Source of the DNA: Falsiroseomonas sp051433165
Lineage (GTDB): Bacteria; Pseudomonadota; Alphaproteobacteria; Acetobacterales; Acetobacteraceae
Assembly: GCF_051433165.1 (NCBI RefSeq)
Contig: NZ_JBHMFS010000024.1
Location: 1-64,000 of the forward strand
Reading direction: 5' to 3'
DNA: 64,000 nt
In this document: positions 35,892 to 44,228 of the stretch, in pieces
Layout of the letters: each line of letters begins with the position of its first letter
Numbering within the stretch: the stretch's first letter is position 1
Translations under genes and position numbers: made by a program
The notes under the pieces: generated by a model
Told to the model about the DNA's origin: nothing
The model's input: the letters and a program-made list of their open reading frames with translations, nothing else
Databases searched by the model: none

Positions 35892-36227
35892 ATGGCCGCT
35901 CGAAGGCAGGCACGGGTGCGCCCCGTTGACGGCGCCATTGTCCGACTGATGGCGCTCGCCGCGAAGGGCGTGCCTCCGCACCGCATTGCGCGTGAGGTCG
36001 AGGTGATCGTCGCCGAATGGCTGCGCGCGCCCGACGCCGACCCCATTGAGGCTAAGGGCTGGCTCGACGAACTGCGTGAGCAGATCGTCGTGGGCGTTGC
36101 CGACGCCGAGGAGCAGGTGTCCTACGTTGATGCCGGTGAAGCCGCGGCGGTGAAGCAGGCGAGCCTTACCCTGGCTGCGTTGCAGGCGTCGCGCGACGCG
36201 GTCGAGCGGGCATTGGCGTCGCTCTGA
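35892..36227 (+). CDS. Hypothetical phage protein
   Basis: A 111-residue helical protein (MAARRQARVRPVDGAIVRLM, KGVPPHRIAREVEVIVAEWL). The last third is a possible coiled coil (AAAVKQASLTLAALQASRDA). GAAGGAGACGAGCC precedes ATG 35892, which is better than GTG 35868. Proteins like this occur before terminase or methyltransferase genes in prophages. The function is unknown. Confidence 0.6.
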   Translation: MAARRQARVRPVDGAIVRLMALAAKGVPPHRIAREVEVIVAEWLRAPDADPIEAKGWLDELREQIVVGVADAEEQVSYVDAGEAAAVKQASLTLAALQASRDAVERALASL

Positions 36228-36563
36228 ACCGCGCGGCTACGCTGTTACAATTCCCCCCATGGCGGCTCGCAAATCGAGTTGGGTATAGTGGGGACACGTC
36301 GAGAAGGTGCGTCGAGCACCGCGGCTCCCGAGCCACTCGCCAGCTGATCAGCCACTGTGGCTTTCGAGCCGCAGGGTCCTTCCTGGCCCCGCTGTATGCG
36401 GGGGGCGGAAGCGCGCAACATCGCTAGCGCCAGGCCAGAAATATGGGTTGCGGTTTGCGGCCCTTTCCTTGCGCGATCCGACAGATAGCCCGCAAACCAT
36501 GCCGCGCTGAGTTTGCAGCCGCGGCCGCACGGTTTGCACCCACTCCCAAACCTGGATGGCCCG
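36228..36563. other. Intergenic region with four GTTTGC motifs
   Basis: No gene is called. GTTTGC occurs at 36453-36458, 36511-36516 and 36532-36537, and inverted at 36492-36497, all within 85 bp before the methyltransferase gene. These could be regulator sites. A frame from ATG 36259 is stopped by TAG at 36286-36288 and then stays open to 36510. The encoded peptide looks unlike any protein I know. Confidence 0.45.
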
Positions 36564-38033
36564 ATGACGCTCCCCTGGATGGCGGCGAAGATCCTGCTGC
36601 GTCCGGTGGCGGAGCTGCGCCCGCATGCCGGAAACGCGCGCATCCACAGCGCCGCGCAGCTGGAGCAGATCAAGGCCAGCATGCTGGCCTTCGGCTTCAC
36701 CAATCCGCTGCTGGTGGATGAGGACGGCGTGCTGATCGCCGGCCATGGTCGCCTCGAGGCCGCAACGGCGCTCGGCATGGCCAAGGTGCCGGTGATCGTG
36801 CGGCGGCACCTGTCCGCCGCGCAGAAGGAGGCGCTGCGGCTCGCCGACAACCGCATCGCGGAAAACGCGACCTGGGACCAGGCGCTGCTGCGTGACGCGC
36901 TCGCCGCGGTGCAGGCGGCGCCGGACATCGACCTCGGCGCGCTCGGCTTTTCGGCGGATGAGCTCGCGGACATCCTCGCGGCGGCTGGAGATACCGTGTC
37001 CGACGGCGACGCGCCCGAGGCTCTGTCTGCGGATCCCGCCGAGGGGGGCGGCGCGACTGGCGCGGCGGGCGCCGGGGAGGAGCCGGCGGACGATCCCGCC
37101 GATGCCGATCCGGAGCCGCCGCGCCAGGCCGTCACCCGCCCCGGCGATCTCTGGCTGCTGGGCGAGCATCGCCTGCTCTGCGGTGACAGCACCGACGCCG
37201 CCACCGTGGCGCGGGTGATGGGTGAAGACCGCGCGGCCCTGCTGTTCACCTCCCCGCCCTACGGCAACCAACGGGACTACACCACCGGCGGCGGCACCGA
37301 TTGGGATGCCCTGATGCAGGGCGTGTTCCAGCATCTCAACGTGGCCATGCGGCCCGATGGCCAGGTGCTGGTGAACCTCGGGCTGATCCATCGCGACAAT
37401 GAATGGCAGCCCTATTGGGCCGGCTGGCTCGACTGGATGCGCGCCCGCAGCTGGCGCCGGTTTGGCCTCTACACCTGGGACCAGGGGCCCGGCCTTCCCG
37501 GCGACTGGAACGGGCGCCTCGCGCCGGCCTTCGAGTTCGTCTTCCACTTCAACCGCCAGGCACGGCAGGCCAACAAGATCGTGCCCTGCAAATGGGCCGG
37601 CACACCAAACAAGGGCAGCGGCCTGCGCGCTGCCGATGGGACCATCTCGGAATACCAGCACGCGGGCCTGCCGGTGCAGGACTTCCGGATCCCCGACAAC
37701 GTGCTGCGCCTGACCCGCCACAAGGGCCGCGGCATCGAGACCGAGCACCCCGCCGTGTTCCCGGTGGTGCTGCCGGAGTTCCTCATGCGGACCTACGCCG
37801 ACGAAAGCGAGGTAGTGTTCGAGCCTTTCGGCGGCAGTGGCACGACGATCCTGGCCGGCCAGCGCACCGGCCGCCGCGTGCGCGCGATCGAGCTGGCTCC
37901 GGCCTATGTCGACCTGGCGATTGCCCGCTGGCGGATGCTGCATCCGGACCTGCCAGTGACGCTGGCCGACGATGGGCGCGACTATGATGCCGTGGCCGCG
38001 GCGCGACTGGAGCTCACCGCGAATGCAGCCTGA
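36564..38033 (+). CDS. ParB-domain DNA methyltransferase, SPPY type
   Basis: A 489-residue fusion. Residues about 10-120 form a ParB/sulfiredoxin-like domain (RPHAGNARIHSAAQLEQIKA, VLIAGHGRLEAATALG). A linker follows, then an amino-methyltransferase with catalytic TSPPYGNQRDY near residue 229 and the SAM site FEPFGGSGTTILAGQ at the C-terminal side (beta-type order). SPPY is usual for N4-cytosine methyltransferases. No restriction partner is adjacent; phages use such enzymes against host restriction. Start choices ATG 36564 and 36579 are both possible. Confidence 0.85.
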   Translation: MTLPWMAAKILLRPVAELRPHAGNARIHSAAQLEQIKASMLAFGFTNPLLVDEDGVLIAGHGRLEAATALGMAKVPVIVRRHLSAAQKEALRLADNRIAENATWDQALLRDALAAVQAAPDIDLGALGFSADELADILAAAGDTVSDGDAPEALSADPAEGGGATGAAGAGEEPADDPADADPEPPRQAVTRPGDLWLLGEHRLLCGDSTDAATVARVMGEDRAALLFTSPPYGNQRDYTTGGGTDWDALMQGVFQHLNVAMRPDGQVLVNLGLIHRDNEWQPYWAGWLDWMRARSWRRFGLYTWDQGPGLPGDWNGRLAPAFEFVFHFNRQARQANKIVPCKWAGTPNKGSGLRAADGTISEYQHAGLPVQDFRIPDNVLRLTRHKGRGIETEHPAVFPVVLPEFLMRTYADESEVVFEPFGGSGTTILAGQRTGRRVRAIELAPAYVDLAIARWRMLHPDLPVTLADDGRDYDAVAAARLELTANAA

Positions 38034-39285
38034 CCTCGTGATCTCCGCTCTGCCGCTGGCAGCGCTGGTCCCCTATGCCGAGAACGCGCGCACGCACTCG
38101 CCGTCGCAAGTGGCGCAGATCGCCGCCTCCATTGCCGAGTTCGGCTTCGTGAACCCGGTGCTGGTCGACGCCGAGGGCGTGCTCATTGCCGGCCACGGCC
38201 GCGTCATGGCCGCGAAGCAGCTGGGCCTGGCCGCGGTACCGGTGCTGCGGCTCGGGCATCTGTCCCCGGCGCAGGCACGGGCGCTGCGCCTGGCCGACAA
38301 CCAGATCGCGCTGAACTCCGGCTGGGACGAGGCGCTGCTTGTCGCTGAGATCGCGCGCATTCGCGATGAGGCTTTGGTCGACCTGGACGTGCTCGGCTTC
38401 TCCGGTATGGAGATCGACCGACTGCTGGCGGCCGCCGACGCCGGCCTCGGCGATGATGCCGACGAAGCCCCGCCGCCGCCGGTGGTGCCCGTTACCCGGA
38501 CCGGCGATCTTTGGCGTTGTGGCGAGCATCGGCTGCTGTACGGCGACGCTACGAAGCTTGTCGACGTGCAGCGCGCCCTCGGCGCCGGCCACCTGGCCGA
38601 CATGGGCTTCGTCGATCCGCCCTATAATGTCGCCTATGAGGGCGGCACCGCGGCCAAGATGACCATCGCGAATGACGCACTCGGCGGCGGCTTTCCCGAG
38701 TTCCTGCGGCCGGCGATGGCCAACCTGCTCTCGGTCACGAAGGGCGCCTGCTACGTCTGCATGTCCTCCTCGGAATGGCCGACGCTGCATCGGGTCTGGC
38801 AGGAGGCGGGCGGCAAATGGTCCAGCACCATCATCTGGGCGAAGAACACCTTCGCCCTCGGCCGAGCCGACTACCACCAGCAGTTCGAGGCGATGCTCTA
38901 CGGCTGGAAGGCCGGCGCACAGCACTACTGGTGCGGCGCGCGTGACCAGGGGAATGTCTGGCACTTCGACAAGCCTGCCTGCAACGACTTGCATCCGACC
39001 ATGAAGCCGGTGGCGCTGGTGGAGCGCGCCATCCGCAACAGCAGCAAGCCGCGCGACACGGTGCTGGACTGCTTCGGCGGCTCGGGCACCACCATGATCG
39101 CAGCGGAGCGCACGGGGCGGCGCGCTGTGCTGCTGGAGATCGACCCCACCTATGCCGATGTGATCGTGCGGCGCTGGCAGGACACAACTGGCGAAGCTGC
39201 CGTGTTGGAGGGCGATGATCGCATCTTTGCCGACATCGCCGTGGCCCGCGGAATTTTCGATCATGGTGTAACCACGGGGTCTTGA
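38023..39285 (+). CDS. ParB-domain DNA methyltransferase, DPPY type
   Basis: A 420-residue paralogue of the gene before it, overlapping by 11 bp. The ParB-like domain is LVPYAENARTHSPSQVAQIA and GVLIAGHGRVMAAKQLG. The catalytic motif is VDPPYNVAYEG near residue 198, with the SAM site LDCFGGSGTTMIAAERTG at the end. DPPY points to adenine-N6 methylation. Two fusions with different catalytic motifs side by side suggest two recognition specificities. The last 25 residues diverge from the first enzyme. Confidence 0.85.
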   Translation: MQPDLVISALPLAALVPYAENARTHSPSQVAQIAASIAEFGFVNPVLVDAEGVLIAGHGRVMAAKQLGLAAVPVLRLGHLSPAQARALRLADNQIALNSGWDEALLVAEIARIRDEALVDLDVLGFSGMEIDRLLAAADAGLGDDADEAPPPPVVPVTRTGDLWRCGEHRLLYGDATKLVDVQRALGAGHLADMGFVDPPYNVAYEGGTAAKMTIANDALGGGFPEFLRPAMANLLSVTKGACYVCMSSSEWPTLHRVWQEAGGKWSSTIIWAKNTFALGRADYHQQFEAMLYGWKAGAQHYWCGARDQGNVWHFDKPACNDLHPTMKPVALVERAIRNSSKPRDTVLDCFGGSGTTMIAAERTGRRAVLLEIDPTYADVIVRRWQDTTGEAAVLEGDDRIFADIAVARGIFDHGVTTGS

Positions 39286-39371
39286 AAATACGGAAGCCAC
39301 AGGCTTTGATGTGGTGTTGCATACGAAACGACCACTCAACGGGGACTTTGCGTGATGCGCGAGCCGCAGCG

Positions 39372-40103
39372 ATGAGCGATTCTCGATGTCACTATATCCC
39401 TCCTAAGTGGCTCGATGCGGTTGCAGGAAAGACTCTCTTCTACCCATGCGCCGGCGGCGACATAGCGGAACCGCTACAAGTCTTCGCGCCAGTCATCTCG
39501 GATTTTTGGTTCTCCGACATTGGGTACCCTGCGGGTTTGAAGATGGCGCCGGCACTGCGGTCGTTTGGCGGTTTCACCTACACCCTGACGGGCAAGCTGA
39601 TTAACGGAGACCCCTTAGCAACGATTGAGCGCCGAGACGGATACCGCTTCCTCCCCCCAAGCCGGAGAATCGAAACCTATTCGAGGCCGGATGGGTCATC
39701 ATTTCGTGTCATCCGACGTCGAGGGTTTGGGGAGATTGCGCTCGGCACTGAGTTTCCCGATATGTCCGTCGGCGTCTTTTTCCATCGTGGCGATAGCCCT
39801 GGCGAAGGCGGATCCAATGTTCGTTTTTTCGAAAATAAGTGGCGGCGCCACGAACCGCTGCGCAACCTGTTCTCAACCCTCATCCGCAAATTGACCGAGC
39901 CAGCCCTGATCGTGTCGGACGGATCGTTAACACCGCCGCTGCATCCGATTGGCCAGTTCCATCGGAGCCGGATGAGCAGCGCAGAAGCTTTTGAAAGCTG
40001 CCGTGACCGCGAATGGCTGGCGGATGGGCTTCGCTGGACTTGTGTTGGCTTCGTCGGACGGAGAAATGGCCCGACCTTAGTATGGGCAGTTCAGCGGGCC
40101 TAA
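39372..40103 (+). CDS. Hypothetical protein, possible prophage cargo
   Basis: A 243-residue soluble protein without signal peptide or membrane helix. Its N-terminus (PPKWLDAVAGKTLFYPCAGG-DIAEPLQVFAPVIS) resembles a nucleotide- or SAM-binding turn after a beta strand. FWFSDIGY follows as a possible second acidic strand. Base composition is clearly lower in G+C than the flanking methyltransferases, and the gene is not overlapped with them, so it may have been acquired separately. ATG 39372 is chosen. The function is unknown; a nucleic-acid-modifying or defence role is only a guess. Confidence 0.6.
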   Translation: MSDSRCHYIPPKWLDAVAGKTLFYPCAGGDIAEPLQVFAPVISDFWFSDIGYPAGLKMAPALRSFGGFTYTLTGKLINGDPLATIERRDGYRFLPPSRRIETYSRPDGSSFRVIRRRGFGEIALGTEFPDMSVGVFFHRGDSPGEGGSNVRFFENKWRRHEPLRNLFSTLIRKLTEPALIVSDGSLTPPLHPIGQFHRSRMSSAEAFESCRDREWLADGLRWTCVGFVGRRNGPTLVWAVQRA

Positions 40104-40459
40104 AAGCCCGTTTGAGAATGGCGGACGGGTCGGCTCCGCGGCGCTTTTCCGGCCCCCTTGCGTTGCCGAACTTGCCGATGCACCAAGCATCGGCTGCGCC
40201 CCGCGCCTTTCGGGATCGAAAGACCACCTGCGGATCCTCAAGCGGCGGCATTATCAATCGGTCTCTAAGCCTCCTTACGGCAGCTCATTTGACGGACGTC
40301 GCCACCGCCTCGTGGGGTGGCGTTGTCGATCACGAAGTGATCCGGAAAGCTCAATAATAGCAATAAGATAAGGCTGCATCTTGCTTGGCTTGAGCGCGGC
40401 ACAGCGCGAATGGTCCGTCACACGCAGGGGATGCCCTGCAGCAAGAGACGGAGACCATC
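40104..40459. other. Intergenic region, no gene seen
   Basis: About 350 bp with the same lower G+C character as the preceding gene up to about 40370. Short inverted elements occur (GATGCACCAAGCATC at 40176-40190), but no gene, tRNA or clear promoter was recognised. Confidence 0.45.
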
Positions 40460-40696
40460 ATGACCGACCGCGAAGCCCGCGCCGCCCGCAACCAGGAACG
40501 CAGCCTGGCCGCCTTCCTCGCGAAGAAGGCCGAATTCGACGCCCTCCTCGCCGAACTCCAGCAGGCCAGCGAGGACCATTTCGGCGCAGACCCCGAGACG
40601 GTGCTCTGGGGCGAAGCGGCCTGGCTTTCCGACGCCACCGCTAAGCTGAAGGACATCGCCGACCAGCATTTCCGCCGCGGCGAATACGCCCTCTGA
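40460..40696 (+). CDS. Small helical phage protein
   Basis: A 78-residue protein, nearly all helix (MTDREARAARNQERSLAAFL; EFDALLAELQQASEDHFGAD) and probably a coiled coil. GACGGAGACCATC precedes ATG 40460, the leader also seen before the sigma-like gene. It lies 95 bp before the DUF3489 gene. The function is unknown. Confidence 0.65.
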   Translation: MTDREARAARNQERSLAAFLAKKAEFDALLAELQQASEDHFGADPETVLWGEAAWLSDATAKLKDIADQHFRRGEYAL

Positions 40697-40791
40697 CGCG
40701 GGCAACTCCCGCACCGCCCCGACCGGCAGCGCCGGCGGGGCTTCCGGCAGTAGGGGCCGATGACCGGCACCCGGAACCGGAGACCACCACG

Positions 40792-41649
40792 ATGACCAAG
40801 ATTTCCGACAGCCAGCGCGTGATCCTGAGCGCCGCCGCGCAGCACGAGATGGGCCTCGCCCGCGCGCCGAAGACCCTGCCCGCCGCGGCCCGCAACGCGG
40901 TGTTCCGCAGCCTGATCAAGAACAACCTGCTGACCGAGATTAACGCCCCGCGGGAGCATGTCGGGCTGGGCTGGCGCCAGGATGAGGACGGCACCTGGAT
41001 CGTGGCGCGCATCACCGACGAAGGGCTGCGCGCCATCGGCATCGACCCGAATGAGGGAGACGCGGTGGCCGGCGCGCCCGACTGCTCCGGCATCGAGGGC
41101 AGCGTGCCCGACACGGCGCCCACGGTGGCGCCGGCGGCGGAGCCCGCCGCACAGGACGCCACGGTCGCCGAAGCCGCCCAGGCCGCACCCCTGACGGAGG
41201 AAATCGCGATGCTCGACCAGGCCCTCGCGGCACGCGCTGCCGCGCCGCGGACCAGCCTGCGCGACGCCGCTGCGGCGATCCTCGCTGCCTGGGACGACGA
41301 GGCCAACCGCGCCACGGACATGATCGCCGCGCTCGATGCCCCGATGGAGGCGCTGCGCACCCTGCTCGCTGGCAAGCCGGCCCGCGCCCCGCGCGAGGCC
41401 GGAGCGCCCCGCAAGCCGCGGGAGGGCACGAAGCAGGAGCAGGTGCTCGCCATGCTGCGCCGGCCCGAGGGCGCCACGGTCGCGCAGATCGCCGAGGCGA
41501 CAGGCTGGGCACAGCACACGGTCCGCGGCTTCTTCGCCGGGCTGAAGAAGAAGGGCCACGCGGTCGAGGTGATGTCGCGCGAGCGGATGGTCGACCCCAA
41601 CAAGACCGGCGCCAAGGGCTCCTTCACGGTCTACCGGGTAACGGGCTGA
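40792..41649 (+). CDS. DUF3489-domain protein
   Basis: A 285-residue protein. Residues 1-90 form a helical domain (ISDSQRVILSAAAQHEMGLA; LIKNNLLTEINAP). An Ala/Pro-rich linker follows. The C-terminal 75 residues are the DUF3489 winged-helix domain (GTKQEQVLAMLRRPEGATVA; WAQHTVRGFFAGLKKKGHAV). It should bind DNA. In alphaproteobacterial prophages this family lies between replication and packaging genes and is a candidate regulator. ATG 40792 follows GGAGACCACCACG. Confidence 0.85.
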   Translation: MTKISDSQRVILSAAAQHEMGLARAPKTLPAAARNAVFRSLIKNNLLTEINAPREHVGLGWRQDEDGTWIVARITDEGLRAIGIDPNEGDAVAGAPDCSGIEGSVPDTAPTVAPAAEPAAQDATVAEAAQAAPLTEEIAMLDQALAARAAAPRTSLRDAAAAILAAWDDEANRATDMIAALDAPMEALRTLLAGKPARAPREAGAPRKPREGTKQEQVLAMLRRPEGATVAQIAEATGWAQHTVRGFFAGLKKKGHAVEVMSRERMVDPNKTGAKGSFTVYRVTG

Positions 41650-41721
41650 CGGATCGCCGGGGTGGCCCCAGCGCGACGTGCATGGCGCCACACCGATTGC
41701 CGCGATAGCCTCGCCCAAGGC

Positions 41722-42060
41722 ATGAGGAATCCGACATTGGCCCTGGTTCTCCGCGTTCTTTATGTGTTGGGGCTGTTCTGTGGCGCCGGTGCTGCGCAGG
41801 CACAGACCGGCGATCCTCAGCGTGGCCAGGCTTTCGCGGCGGCGAATTGTGCGCGATGCCACGCCATCGGCCGCACTGGCGCCAGCCCGCTTGCTGCGGC
41901 ACTGGCCTTTCGGGACATCCATCTGCGCTATCCCGTCTCGCAGCTCGCCGAAGCGCTGGCAGAAGGGATCGTGACCGGCCATTCCGCCATGCCGGAATTC
42001 CAACTCGACCGGGCGCAGATCGCCGATCTGCTGGCCTATCTCGGGACGCTAGAACGCTGA
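41722..42060 (+). CDS. Small c-type cytochrome
   Basis: A 112-residue protein with a signal peptide (LALVLRVLYVLGLFCGAGAAQA), the haem motif CARCH (Cys43, Cys46, His47) and a C-terminal Met ligand candidate in GHSAMPEF. The size and AANCARCHAIGRTGASP context fit class I cytochrome c. It would carry one haem in the periplasm. It is odd for such a gene to lie between DUF3489 and terminase; it may be a lysogenic-conversion gene. ATG 41722 gives a complete signal peptide. Confidence 0.85.
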   Translation: MRNPTLALVLRVLYVLGLFCGAGAAQAQTGDPQRGQAFAAANCARCHAIGRTGASPLAAALAFRDIHLRYPVSQLAEALAEGIVTGHSAMPEFQLDRAQIADLLAYLGTLER

Positions 42061-42143
42061 CCTGACACGGCACGGCGGAGGCTGCCGGCCGCCTTGCCAT
42101 TGGGCGTACTGACCGCCCCCTCCTGCGGCGGGAGGTCGCCGCC

Positions 42144-42411
42144 ATGCCGGAACTGACCGCCTCGACCCGCGAGGCCGCCCGCCGGATCGGGCTGAGCGAC
42201 ACCGCTATGCACAAGGCCGAACGGGCGGGTCGGATTGCCCGTGAGCCGGACGGCCAGTGTGACATCGACAAGACCCGCCGCCGCCTGACCGAAACCGCCG
42301 ACCCGGTGCGATCTCCGCTGGTCAGCGGCGCTGGCGCCGAGGGCACGCCCTTCGTCCGGCTGAAGGTCGCGCAGCTGGCGCTGAAGGTGGAGGCGCAGCG
42401 GCTCTCGCTGG
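42144..42411 (+). pseudogene. Terminase small subunit (Nu1-like), truncated
   Basis: From ATG 42144 the protein begins MPELTASTREAARRIGLSDT-AMHKAERAG, the winged-helix DNA-binding part of Nu1/TerS. It continues to RLKVAQLALKVEAQRLSLDG near 42411. There the normal C-terminus stops. The following bases encode the large subunit in a different frame. A deletion has fused the two genes, and packaging is lost. Confidence 0.7.
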
Positions 42412-42770
42412 ACGGCCGAGGGCCAGGATCCGCACACCATCGGATTCCACATCTCGGCACTTTACTCGCCGGTGGGCTGGCTGCCCTGGAGCAGATCGCC
42501 CGGGATTGGGAGGCGGCGCAGGCAAGCCGCGGGATCGGGAACCCTGGGAGGATCTGGCGAAGCTCCTGGTGCGTTACCGGCCACGCCAAAGCTGACGGCA
42601 GCATGTGAATTGCCCGGCTCTGCGTCGACAGCGGCGGCCGGGACACCGTCGCCGTCTATGGCCACCTGGGCCGGGTACGGGATTCGCGCATCGCACCGGC
42701 CAAGGAGATCGACGGCAGGGTCAGCCCGGCGATCAGCGCCCACTCTGCATCGGTCCCGTCGCTCGGGTAG
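42412..42770 (+). pseudogene. Terminase large subunit (GpA-like) remnant
   Basis: In the frame beginning near 42415 the sequence reads GQDPHTIGFHISALYSPVGW, the GpA region after the ATPase. Next, in another frame, comes ARDWEAAQ. Still later comes ARLCVDSGGRDTVAVYGH, of the nuclease domain. The ATPase N-terminus is gone and frames change at least twice, so it is not functional. It marks the right end of recognisable phage genes. Confidence 0.75.
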
Positions 42771-42949
42771 CGCAGCCTGCTATGATCGTACCGAGGCCGT
42801 TTCTCCGTCGTTCACATCCAAGACGCCGCCGCGAACCGCTCAAAACCAAGCGAACAGCAGATGACACAACGGATTTAAGACCTTGTCGACAGGCACGTAG
42901 AGCCCGCCGCAGACTGCCTGGGGGAGAGTGCTGAGCGCTTACGCCATAC

Positions 42950-43927
42950 TCAGTCCGTGCTGATGCCAGCAGCCCGGATCAACGGTACCCACCGTGCCAG
43001 CTCCGAATCCAGCTTGGCCTGCGCGGCATCGCCGGTTAGAGGCGTGGCGTCGACACCCATCGCAGTGATGCGTTCCAGCACGACCGGGGCGGTCAAAGTC
43101 TCCGACACTGCGGCGCGCAGCTTCCTGAGCACCGGGGCCGGCGTGCCTGCGCGGGCGGTGATGATATGCCAAATCTCAAAGGAGAAATTCGGGTAACCGC
43201 TTTCCTTGATGGTGGGAATGTCCGGCGCGCCCGAAAGCCGCTGCGCGCTGGCGGCGACAATGCCGCGCAGCCGCCCGGCTCTGATATGCGGAAGGCAATC
43301 CGAAGCGCCGGCGAACATGAAGTCCAGGTTGCCGGCGACGAGGTCCGTATTGGCCGGCGCACCGCCTCTGTAGGGCACATGTTGCGCCTCGAGCCCGGCC
43401 TGCTTCAGAAACAGCGCGGTGGTGATATGCGCTGGGGAACCGACACCCGCGGTGCCATAGGAAAGCTCCCCTGGCTTGGCGCGGCAGGCGGCGACGAAGC
43501 TTTCCAGGCTGGTGATGCCAAGCTGCCGCCTGGGGTTCACCACCAGGATATTCGCGGCGGTGGAGGTGATGCCGAGCGCCACAAAATCTCGCGCCGTGTC
43601 ATAGCCCGGGTTCTTCTGCACGGCCATGTTGACCACATGCGTCGCGACATGGCCGATGACCAGGGTGTAGCCGTCAGGCGCAGCCTGCGCCGCCGCGGCC
43701 ATGCCGATGGCACCACCCGCGCCGGCGCGGTTCTCTACCACCACGGTCTGACCGAGCTTTTCGCCGAGCGTTGCGGCTACGATGCGGGCCGTCGTGTCGG
43801 TGCCGCCGCCGGGCGCGAAAGGCACGATCAGCCGGATCGGCCGGTCCGGCCACTCGGCGCGCGCCAATCCCGGCAGTGCCAGGGTTCCGGTCGCGGCGAG
43901 CAGGGTGCGGCGATGCAACATCCTCAT
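42950..43927 (-). CDS. TTT-type substrate-binding protein (Bug/TctC)
   Basis: A 325-residue Bug-family protein: a signal peptide with RR (HRRTLLAATGTLALPGLARA), then WPDRPIRLIVPFAPGGGTDT, VENRAGAGGAIGMAAAA and APDGYTLVIG. GGGAGGAT precedes ATG 43927. It follows the uxaA pair in the same direction after 16 bp, so it may be the receptor for the acid that UxaA handles. It has no TctAB of its own and could use the pair at 53.9-55.9 kb. Confidence 0.92.
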   Translation of the reverse strand: MRMLHRRTLLAATGTLALPGLARAEWPDRPIRLIVPFAPGGGTDTTARIVAATLGEKLGQTVVVENRAGAGGAIGMAAAAQAAPDGYTLVIGHVATHVVNMAVQKNPGYDTARDFVALGITSTAANILVVNPRRQLGITSLESFVAACRAKPGELSYGTAGVGSPAHITTALFLKQAGLEAQHVPYRGGAPANTDLVAGNLDFMFAGASDCLPHIRAGRLRGIVAASAQRLSGAPDIPTIKESGYPNFSFEIWHIITARAGTPAPVLRKLRAAVSETLTAPVVLERITAMGVDATPLTGDAAQAKLDSELARWVPLIRAAGISTD

Positions 43928-43943
43928 GGTGATCCTCCCGTTT

Positions 43944-44228
43944 TCAGGTTTTTCTTGCCCTGCGGCTGCGCAGGTTGTGGACATGGACATGCGTTCCAGC
44001 CGCGATGTCAGCGGTGGCCTCGCCGATCAGCGCGCCGTATTTGCGGATGACCGCGCCGCGGGCGATGGCGTGGCGGGCAATCTTGTGGCCAAGCGGAATC
44101 GGCGCTGGCAGCATCAGCATCTCCACCTGCTCGCCGCTACGTATGGCCGCCTCGCCGGCCGGTACGTCGCCCAGTGCGGTTGCCACATCGTCCTCGGGTT
44201 TCAGGACCAGGAATTGCCAGCGTCGCAT
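43944..44228 (-). CDS. UxaA-family dehydratase, small SAF-domain subunit
   Basis: A 94-residue protein with the SAF (beta-clip) fold of the altronate/galactarate dehydratase N-terminus: DDVATALGDVPAGEAAI, then PIPLGHKIARHAIARGAVIR and GTHVHVHNL near the end. The TGATG overlap with the large subunit gene shows one operon. In the full-length enzyme this is fused; here it is separate. It forms part of the substrate-binding site of a metal-dependent sugar-acid dehydratase. Confidence 0.85.
   Translation of the reverse strand: MRRWQFLVLKPEDDVATALGDVPAGEAAIRSGEQVEMLMLPAPIPLGHKIARHAIARGAVIRKYGALIGEATADIAAGTHVHVHNLRSRRARKT

Larger units (their letters stand above)
20957..42770. mobile_element. Defective prophage
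   Basis: The region starts with a large serine recombinase module. It then holds an XRE/ImmA-type switch facing left. To the right is a phage early block: Sak4-like recombinase, SSB-like protein, SF2 helicase, Cas4-like exonuclease, replicative AAA protein, RuvC-like nuclease, methyltransferases and DUF3489. It ends in a terminase reduced by deletion. No portal, capsid, tail or lysis gene is seen. The outer limits are approximate: left near the IS3 remnant, right before the binding-protein gene at 42950. Confidence 0.8.

Noticed and set aside
36259..36510. Third amber-interrupted gene before the methyltransferases
   Set aside because: The frame across TAG 36286 resembles no known protein, so the stop cannot be called an interruption.
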